Positions 57,789-64,000 of a stretch of 64,000 bases of DNA are shown one piece after another (position 1 is the stretch's first letter; every line of letters begins with the position of its first letter). Under the pieces are notes generated by a model. The model saw only the letters and a list, made by a program, of their open reading frames with translations, did not search any database and was not told where the DNA came from. The stretch is from Acidobacteriota bacterium (lineage in GTDB: Bacteria; Acidobacteriota; Blastocatellia; Pyrinomonadales; Pyrinomonadaceae): assembly GCA_016718135.1 (NCBI GenBank), contig JADKEF010000017.1:124001-188000 (forward strand), in the 5' to 3' direction. Position numbers and translations under genes: made by a program.

Positions 57789-58086
57789 ACATATACGTTA
57801 CCTTTGCCCGTCACCGGAGTGAAAACACCATCCACAGACAGTATTTGGATACACCACGGAAGCCGATCGGGGCAAAACCGGCGGAACCTCTGTCAGAAGA
57901 TAGGTCGAATCAAACCAGTTTTCTAGTGAAAACTGAGAAAAATCAGCGATTCCGAAAGTTTTTGGTGTGGACAGAAACTTGATCGATCAATACTAACTAA
58001 CTGCGTTGTGTGATCGGCGAGTGTCAGCAAAATCGCCCACACGGCTCCAATGTTGATTTTAGGTCATTGTGATAATCTAATCTACA
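57789..58086. promoter_or_regulatory. Divergent intergenic region with a 12-bp palindrome
   Basis: This is the shared upstream region of the polysaccharide operon (-) and the mutase gene (+). TTGATCGATCAA at 57979-57990 is a perfect 12-bp palindrome and a plausible operator. No strong -35/-10 pair stands out on either strand, and there is no gene. Confidence 0.4.
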
Positions 58087-59679
58087 ATGGCAGACCGTCG
58101 CGAATCGTTTAAAACCTCGTCGGGCATTGAGCTTCCGGCTGATTATAATCCCGAAAACACCCGACCTATCGACTACGAGAAAGACCTCGGCAAGCCGGGT
58201 GATTTTCCGTATACGCGCGGCGTTCGGAGTTCGATGTATCGCCGGCGGTTTTGGACGATGCGGCAGTACGCGGGGTTTGCGACGGCGGCGGAGTCGAATG
58301 AGCGGTACAAATATCTGCTGTCGCAGGGAACGACCGGTTTGAGCGTCGCGTTTGACCTGCCGACCCAGATCGGGCTCGACAGCGACGATCCGCTTGCGGC
58401 TGGTGAGGTTGGAAAGGTCGGCGTGGCGATTGATAGTTTGGACGACATGTTGACCTTGTTCGACGGTATTCCGCTTGACCAGGTTTCGACTTCGATGACG
58501 ATCAACTCGACGGCCTCGACGCTGTTGTGCCTATATCTGGCGGTCGCTCGCAAGCAGAATGTTGGCTTCGACAAGGTCAGCGGCACGATCCAAAACGACA
58601 TTCTGAAAGAATACATCGCTCGTGGGACTTACATTTATCCGCCGAAACCGAGCCTTCGTTTGATCACCGACACGTTCGCATACTGTGCCGCCGAGGTGCC
58701 GAATTGGAATACCATCTCGATCTCCGGCTACCACATCCGCGAGGCCGGTTCGACCGCCGCTCAGGAGATCGCGTTCACGTTGGCAGATGGTATTTGTTAT
58801 GTGCAGGCGGCGATCGATGTCGGATTGGATGTCGATGATTTCGCTCCGAGGCTGTCTTTCTTCTTTAATTCGCACAACAATCTGCTCGAAGAGATAGCCA
58901 AATTCCGTGCCGCCCGCCGCCTTTGGGCTCGAATCATGCGAGAGCGGTTCAACGCGAAAGACCCGAAGTCACTCATGCTACGCTTCCACACTCAAACTGC
59001 TGGTTCGACACTCACCGCACAGCAGCCTGAAGTAAATGTCGTCCGCACGACCATCCAGGCACTGGCCGCCGTTCTCGGCGGGACGCAGAGTTTGCATACC
59101 AATTCCCTCGATGAGGCTCTCGGTTTGCCAACGGAAACTGCTGCCAGAATTGCGTTGAGAACGCAGCAGGTTATCGCCCACGAATCAGGCGTTGCCGACA
59201 CCGTCGATCCATTCGCCGGCAGCTACGCGATCGAGGAATTGACCACCGAGCTCGAACGCATAGCCGTCGACTATATCGAAAAGATCGACGCCATGGGCGG
59301 AATGCTGCGTGCGATCGAGACCGGCTATGTGCAAAACGAGATACAGGAAGCTGCGTACGACTACCAACTAGCCGTCGAAAGAGGTGACGCGATCGTCGTC
59401 GGCGTCAACAAATTCCAAACGGATGAGAAACAGATCCCGATCATGCGTATCGACGAACAGATCGAACGCGATCAGGTCGAACGCCTTCGCTCGATCCGCG
59501 AGAAACGCAACGCCGCAGATGCCGACAGTGCTACCAAAGCGATCGAATCAGCCGCCACTGGCACGGAAAATCTCCTTCCCCACATCCTCACCGCCGTCGA
59601 GGCCCACGTCACCGTCGGCGAGATCAGCAATACGCTGAGAAAAGTGTGGGGCGAATACCAGGAATCGGTCACTGTTTGA
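58087..59679 (+). CDS. Methylmalonyl-CoA mutase large-subunit family protein (no B12 domain)
   Basis: The 530-residue product is the TIM-barrel catalytic half of the mutase family: [20 protein letters not shown] near residue 40 and [18 protein letters not shown] near residue 95 bind the CoA substrate, and [20 protein letters not shown] and [19 protein letters not shown] follow. The C-terminal cobalamin-binding domain is absent, so it must pair with a separate small B12 subunit not found in this window. It converts methylmalonyl-CoA to succinyl-CoA or a related pair; related mutases use isobutyryl- or ethylmalonyl-CoA, so the substrate is not certain. It stands alone. Confidence 0.9.
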   Translation: MADRRESFKTSSGIELPADYNPENTRPIDYEKDLGKPGDFPYTRGVRSSMYRRRFWTMRQYAGFATAAESNERYKYLLSQGTTGLSVAFDLPTQIGLDSDDPLAAGEVGKVGVAIDSLDDMLTLFDGIPLDQVSTSMTINSTASTLLCLYLAVARKQNVGFDKVSGTIQNDILKEYIARGTYIYPPKPSLRLITDTFAYCAAEVPNWNTISISGYHIREAGSTAAQEIAFTLADGICYVQAAIDVGLDVDDFAPRLSFFFNSHNNLLEEIAKFRAARRLWARIMRERFNAKDPKSLMLRFHTQTAGSTLTAQQPEVNVVRTTIQALAAVLGGTQSLHTNSLDEALGLPTETAARIALRTQQVIAHESGVADTVDPFAGSYAIEELTTELERIAVDYIEKIDAMGGMLRAIETGYVQNEIQEAAYDYQLAVERGDAIVVGVNKFQTDEKQIPIMRIDEQIERDQVERLRSIREKRNAADADSATKAIESAATGTENLLPHILTAVEAHVTVGEISNTLRKVWGEYQESVTV

Positions 59680-59821
59680 CCTCCCGCAGAGTTAAAAATA
59701 GTGACAAACAAAGTTAAACTGTGCTACTGTTTCCTATGAAGCATTCCGCTCGGCCTGCTTCGCATCCCTAATTTCCAAAATTTTCCGACTTGTACGGGTA
59801 CTCTCGACCCTCACCCTCAAA

Positions 59822-61813
59822 ATGGACATCCTTAACGATTACCTCAAGAGCCTTCTTTCATCGTGCAGCGACGAACTTCGTCTCGAACCAGACAAGAATC
59901 CCTATCTGGTCGCTGAAAATAGGACGACAGACGTCTCGCACACTCCGCTCAAAGGCACGCAGATCAGCACGTTAGTGTTTCCACTGATCCCTGCTAACGT
60001 AAAGGCCTCATTGCCGAACAGTAATGAGATCGAGTTCGTTTTGCCGCACAATCTAGGCAATTTCAACTTTACCGTACAGAAATCGCCTTCAGGATTTATC
60101 GTCACCATTCGGCCGATGATGTCCGAGTCTGGCGGTTCGATAACGGTTCCGATGCCGCTGCCCGAGGTTGCCCCTACATTTGAACCGCAGATCCAATATT
60201 CGCCGGAACCTCCGCCGCAGGAGGTCGCGACAGCCTATTCATCCGCAACATTCGAACCGGCTCCGGACCGCGAAAAGGCAGCAGCCTACCAACCCGTCCC
60301 CGATCCTCCGTCCTATGAGCAGATCTCATACGATCTTGAGAGCTCATCGGCGGCGTATGAGTCAACATCTGCACATTCCGCACCAACTGCGACGCTTGAG
60401 GAACTACTGGCAGAGGAGCAAGAGTCGGCTCCCGAGTACGTCCCGTCCGGCGGCCCCGCCATCGAGGTCGTTTCGGTAAATGACCCCGAATACCAAACTA
60501 TTTTCTCCGATACGGCCCCAGATCTGCCGCTTCGTCGTCGTGACGATTTCATTACCGACGAATACACCGCCCTTACCGAAGATGTAAGTCATCTTGAGGA
60601 GACTGTCGTGCCAAACACTTCCTTCGAGCAAGCCCCAGCGCCGCAACCTTACCCCCCGCAACAAACGCCTTCAACCGCTCCGCCGGTTGAGGTGGCTGAG
60701 ACAGCGTTCGTCCCGGCAAAGGTCAATGCGATGATGGCATCACGTATGGACGATTATTTTGCCTTAATGGCCGATATGGGAGCATCTGATCTGCACCTTT
60801 CGGTATCGATGCCGGCCTTGGTGCGTAAAGATGGCAAGATCAAGCAGCTCACGGAGGGCGAACGTCCGCTCGGAGCCGATCTCATGCGTGATCTGCTGAC
60901 ATCGATCATGCCGGAGAAGAATCAGGAAGAGTTCGCTCGGCGAAACGACACTGACTTCGCCTACGAGATTCCCGGCCTTGCCCGCTTTCGCTGCAATGTT
61001 TTCATGGATCGCAAAGGCATGGGCGGAGTTTTCCGTATCATCCCGACCAAGATCCTAACCGCGGAACAGCTCGGTTTATCGAAAGCGATCATGGACCTGA
61101 CGACCCTGTCGAAAGGCCTGGTGGTTGTCACCGGCCCGACCGGTTCGGGTAAATCGACGACGCTGTGTGCGATGGTCGATTCGATCAATAAGAATCGCGA
61201 AGACCACATCATCACCATCGAAGACCCGATCGAATTCACACACGAGAATCAGAAGTGTCTGGTCAATCAGCGTGAGGTTCACAACCACACCGATTCGTTC
61301 AAAGACGCTCTGCGTGCTGCCCTTCGCGAAGACCCCGACATTCTCCTCGTAGGCGAAATGCGTGATCTCGAAACGATCTCGATCGCCATCGAGACCGCCG
61401 AAACGGGCCACCTTGTTTTCGGCACGCTGCACACGACGACCGCACCTTCGACGATCGACCGCATCATCGACCAGTTCCCTGCCGACCGTCAGGAACAGAT
61501 CCGCGTGATGCTCTCCGAATCGCTCAAAGGCGTCATCGCCCAAACCCTTCTGCCCAAAAAAGGCGGAGGCCGCGTCGCCGCCCTCGAGATCCTCATCATC
61601 ACACCCGCGATCTCGAATCTCATCCGCGAAGGCAAAACGTTCCAGATCCCGTCCGCCATGCAAACCGGCAAAAACCACGGCATGGTCATGCTCAACGACG
61701 CCCTCTTCGAACACGTCAAAAACGGCCTCGTCGAACCAATGGACGCGTACATCAAAGCCGTCGACAAAACCGGCTTCGAACAACTCCTGACGCGTAACGG
61801 TTTTAAGCTGTAG
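59822..61813 (+). CDS. PilT-family pilus ATPase with an extended, possibly duplicated N-terminus
   Basis: The 663-residue product ends with a complete PilT-type domain (about 305-655). It has an N-terminal subdomain (MGASDLHLSVSMPALVRKDG), Walker A GPTGSGKST, the Asp box IITIEDPIEF, Walker B DILLVGEMRD and the His box GHLVFGTLHT. PilT powers type IV pilus retraction. The first ~100 residues (DELRLEPDKNPYLV and LVFPLIPANVKASLPNSNEI, then NFTVQKSPSGFIVTIRP) look like a degenerate second copy of the N-terminal subdomain. Residues 100-300 are a Pro/Ala/Glu/Ser-rich linker. Typical PilT has ~350-400 residues. No Shine-Dalgarno is seen. Confidence 0.88.
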   Translation: MDILNDYLKSLLSSCSDELRLEPDKNPYLVAENRTTDVSHTPLKGTQISTLVFPLIPANVKASLPNSNEIEFVLPHNLGNFNFTVQKSPSGFIVTIRPMMSESGGSITVPMPLPEVAPTFEPQIQYSPEPPPQEVATAYSSATFEPAPDREKAAAYQPVPDPPSYEQISYDLESSSAAYESTSAHSAPTATLEELLAEEQESAPEYVPSGGPAIEVVSVNDPEYQTIFSDTAPDLPLRRRDDFITDEYTALTEDVSHLEETVVPNTSFEQAPAPQPYPPQQTPSTAPPVEVAETAFVPAKVNAMMASRMDDYFALMADMGASDLHLSVSMPALVRKDGKIKQLTEGERPLGADLMRDLLTSIMPEKNQEEFARRNDTDFAYEIPGLARFRCNVFMDRKGMGGVFRIIPTKILTAEQLGLSKAIMDLTTLSKGLVVVTGPTGSGKSTTLCAMVDSINKNREDHIITIEDPIEFTHENQKCLVNQREVHNHTDSFKDALRAALREDPDILLVGEMRDLETISIAIETAETGHLVFGTLHTTTAPSTIDRIIDQFPADRQEQIRVMLSESLKGVIAQTLLPKKGGGRVAALEILIITPAISNLIREGKTFQIPSAMQTGKNHGMVMLNDALFEHVKNGLVEPMDAYIKAVDKTGFEQLLTRNGFKL

Positions 61814-61883
61814 GCCTCGCATATCTCAGAGAATAAAAACGGCGGCGGGATCCCACATTCCGTCGCCGTTCTCCCCCGCAAAC

Positions 61884-62046
61884 CGCGCGCGGGGGGGGGC
61901 GCCGGGGCCGCCGGCGGGCGCCCCCGGGCGGGGGGGGGGGCCGCGGGGGCCGCCGGCCCCCCGACCCCCCCACCGGCCCCCCGCGGGGGGGGCGGCCGCC
62001 GGGGCCCGGGGCGGGGGCGCGGCCCGCGCGGCGCGCCCCCCAGGGC
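61884..62046. other. Poly-G/C low-complexity stretch, probable artefact
   Basis: About 160 bases contain only G and C apart from a few A near the end, in runs of up to 12 G or C. It begins abruptly 70 nt after the PilT-like gene stop and ends just before normal AT-containing sequence at about 62047. No coding or RNA structure is credible within it. It matches the tracts at 8394-8905 and 31264-31602. Confidence 0.8.
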
Positions 62047-62081
62047 CCTTTGGTCATTTTTCTCCCTTGTTTGTTTGTAGA

Positions 62082-62604
62082 TCAGTCGTCGTCGTCATCT
62101 TTCCGTTTTTTGGCGGCGCGTTGTTTTGAGCTGTTGGTCCCTTACCGCGTGAACGCCCAGTTGATGGACGAGAATTCCGCCCTGATGTGCTGTGTTCATC
62201 AGCAGCACAACACCTGAGCCGTAGAAGAGCAGAAAGGCCAGATTGAGCGGGATCAGTATTGCCCGCGAAAGCTCTTTCTTGAACAGCATCGGTGCAAACA
62301 GGATCACACCAAATATCGCCGTCAGTGCCGTGAAGACCGTCCGCGTTGTCTCGGCAAGCTCTTCATGTTCTTCAGTACAGCCTCATTGTTGAGATGTCCG
62401 GCGGTTCGCCACAGCCTCGCCGGTCAGACGGCGACGAAGGTTGCGATCGTACCGATGAGCATTAGAACAAATGCGGCGAGAAGGAAGGTTCGCCCGTTTT
62501 TGGCATTAGCAGGCCGATGAGAATGATGATCAGGCCACGCCAGTGGCGATCGGAAATGAATGATTATTGGATGAAGGCCGTCCACTTGGAATTGGCGGAA
62601 ACAT
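62082..62604 (-). pseudogene. DUF2231-like membrane protein gene with many frameshifts
   Basis: AAGGAG stands 8 nt before ATG 62604, and the reading starts MFPPIP. Coding sense then jumps between frames: HFPIATGVA, LIIILIGLL, MLIGTIATFVAV, EEHEELAETTRTVFTALTAI, and finally a clean C-terminal run with LLFYGSGVVLLMNTAHQGGI and LVHQLGVHA. Re-inserting about six single bases, mostly in short homopolymers, would restore a four-helix protein of the DUF2231 type ending at TGA 62084-62082. It may be intact in reality, as the neighbouring rubrerythrin has the same kind of lesion. Confidence 0.6.
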
Positions 62605-62698
62605 TTTATTACTCCTTAGTGAAATAGCTGCGGGCGTTTTGTATTAGGGTATGAGGTATGACACCCGCAGCTTCCCCCTTGAAAAACTACCGAAAGGT

Positions 62699-63395
62699 CT
62701 AGTTGATCGATTCAAACTTTTCTTTCGGGGTGAAATCGGGACACTTTGCAGATCGGCGTCCATGGTTGTGTAGCCGCAGGTCGAGCAGACAAAGAACGTC
62801 GTCTTTCCGCCTTTCCAGTCGGCGGGGTTGCGAGGGCTTCGGCGTAGAGTTTGGCGTGCTCGCCCTCGGCCGTTTTGGCGAAATTGAAAGTTCTTAGTGC
62901 TTCTTTGTTACCGCTGCTGCGGGCCTCGGCCAAGAACTCCGTATACATTTTGTCGCGTTCATAGGTCTCACCTTCAATCGCGCCTTTTAAGTTCTCGGCG
63001 GTTGTTTTGACCTCGGCAGCCTTGATGTCGGCCTTGGGTGTCCCGCCCATCTTCTTGATGACGTCGGCATGATTGTTTTTATGGATCTCTTCGGCACGAG
63101 CGGCGGCCCTGAAAAGACTGCCGACCTTGGTGTAGCCCTCGTCGTCAGCCTTCTTCGCAAACGCAAGGTATTTGGCGTTAGCATTGCTCTCACCGTCGAA
63201 AGCGGTCTGTAGATTCTCGAGGGTCTTGGTCGCCGGCATCTCGGCTTTTGAATCGGCTGGCTTCCTTGCTTCTACTATTCCGTTAGAGTGGCTGGCACAG
63301 TCGGTGAGAAAGACGACGGCTAGCAAACACGCCGAAGCGGCCGCAAAGAAACCAAATGTAAATTTATTGAAATGATTGACTGCCTGGTTGTTCAT
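62699..63395 (-). CDS. Exported rubrerythrin-like protein (two frameshifts near the C-terminus)
   Basis: AAGGAG stands 5 nt before ATG 63395. The N-terminus has a signal-like helix (FGFFAAASACLLAVVFLTDC) with a possible lipobox Cys. The ferritin-like diiron domain follows, with TLENLQTAFDGESNANAKYL, RAAARAEEIHKNNHADVI and GAIEGETYERDKMYTEFL, supplying the Glu and E-x2-H ligands. The annotated frame ends in nonsense after AKLYAEALA; adding one A at about 62830 and another at about 62755 yields FFVCSTCGYTTMDADLQKCP and KEKFESIN, a truncated rubredoxin tail, ending at TAG 62701-62699. Rubrerythrins reduce peroxide; export is unusual. Confidence 0.8.
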
Positions 63396-63561
63396 AGTTC
63401 TCCTTAGATCTTCCGGATGTGTCGGCGTTCTGAGACTATTGCAACGTTAAAGCCACGTAATGCGGGGTCGGTAAGTACAGGTAAATGTGGGGTTTAGGCG
63501 AGTTGATGAATGGAGCGGTCGGACTGGTGTCTGAATATTGATACAAACCCAAGGTCGGGCT

Positions 63562-63577
63562 GTCGTAATTTTACGAC
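63562..63577. promoter_or_regulatory. Short perfect inverted repeat after the regulator gene
   Basis: GTCGTAA (63562-63568) and TTACGAC (63571-63577) pair around TT. It lies just downstream of the regulator stop (63584-63582) and about 165 nt before the rubrerythrin start. It could be an operator or a weak terminator. Confidence 0.35.
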
Positions 63578-63581
63578 GTGA

Positions 63582-64000
63582 TCACTGCAACCGGTACTTT
63601 TTGATCTTGTAGGCGATATCGCTTCTCGAAATTCCGAGTCTCCGGGCTGCCTCAGCCTGCACACCGCCCGAATCCTGAACGGCATTTTGTATCAACCGGG
63701 ATTCGATCGAATCAAGGGTACCGGGAAGATCGCATTTGGAGGCAGAGTCTCAGCTGTGCTTACATCCAGATCCTAGGCGCCTTATTAGAAGCCAGAACAG
63801 GATCATCGCTCGAGATAACGTCGTCCGTTGCGGGGATGCAGGCTCGCTCGACGAGATTCCTGAGTTCACGAACATTACCGGGAACGAGTAGGACATTAGC
63901 TTAGAATTGCTTCAGGATTGATGGTTCTTGGGCGACTTTGGGCTCGCGAGATACCTGTTTGATAAATCGCGAGAACAGGGATATCTTCCTGCGGTTTCTA
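63582..64000 (-). pseudogene. C-terminal part of a sigma54-dependent (NtrC-family) regulator, frameshifted
   Basis: The minus-strand reading at the window end contains LFSRFIKQVSREPKVAQEPS, then PGNVRELRNLVERACI, the conserved end of the AAA+ sigma54-activator domain. After an in-frame stop and another frame change it gives the Fis-type helix-turn-helix AARRLGISRSDIAYKIKKYR up to TGA 63584-63582. At least three interruptions are seen over 400 nt, in keeping with the lesion density of the adjoining genes. The sensor domain and most of the ATPase lie beyond the window. Confidence 0.65.

Noticed and set aside
63494..63685. A 63-residue minus-strand ORF at the window end
   Set aside because: It is out of frame with the clear Fis-type helix-turn-helix read in the overlapping frame.

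Overview
The window looks like a chromosomal piece of an Acidobacteriota genome, probably class Blastocatellia (inference; nothing here is a phylogenetic marker search). The grounds are an Oar-like TonB-dependent receptor with a carboxypeptidase-regulatory N-terminus, a Ser/Thr kinase fused to a TolB/adenylate-cyclase-type domain and TPRs, a long HflX, an HD-7TM phosphodiesterase, a B12-domain-free methylmalonyl-CoA mutase large subunit, moderate GC and many ATGA stop/start overlaps. No tRNA, rRNA, CRISPR array or intact insertion sequence was seen.

Layout. 1-129 is the tail of a probable PilT-type ATPase gene. 392-3623 (+) carries ribosomal protein S1, an HU protein and a HIT hydrolase. 3713-8336 (-) carries HflX, PgpH and a small membrane protein. 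8956-12923 (-) carries an M48 peptidase, RlmD and two unknowns. 13062-19345 (-) is a very large secreted protein with 12 Ig-like repeats and a cohesin/dockerin/cohesin-like end. Diverging from it, 19747-23392 (+) holds an ECF sigma factor, a 50-residue mini-ORF, a double zinc-finger anti-sigma factor, a B-box/LiaF-like membrane protein, a small membrane protein and an M23 peptidase. 23464-29749 (-) is a TolC-RND-adaptor efflux operon. 29929-36275 has a rhodanese, a broken secreted hydrolase, the TonB receptor, a ferredoxin-like protein and a glutaredoxin. 36443-38884 is the kinase. 38885-39783 is an unusual repeat-rich region. 40257-57746 is a surface-polysaccharide locus (flippase, glycosyltransferases, heparinase-like enzyme, two formyltransferases, two polysaccharide deacetylases, asparagine-synthetase-like enzyme, FemAB-like protein, methyltransferase, beta-helix protein). 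58087-61813 has a mutase subunit and a PilT-family ATPase with an unusual architecture. 62082-64000 holds a DUF2231-like gene, a rubrerythrin and an NtrC-type regulator tail, all frameshifted.

Sequence quality matters. Poly-G/C stretches at about 8394-8905, 31264-31290, 31554-31602 and 61884-62046 do not look biological. Several otherwise healthy genes carry single-base losses in short homopolymers (surface protein, TolC, adaptor), and the last 2 kb is dense in them. Both patterns suggest assembly or base-calling faults, so broken genes here should not be taken as true pseudogenes without read support.

The most novel-looking items are a phased GCCGATA repeat array (19- and 9-nt periods) at 39563-39644, a family of palindromic intergenic elements, the sigma / mini-ORF / double anti-sigma operon facing the giant surface protein, the doubled formyltransferase-deacetylase modules of the polysaccharide locus, and a PilT-like ATPase whose N-terminal domain appears duplicated.
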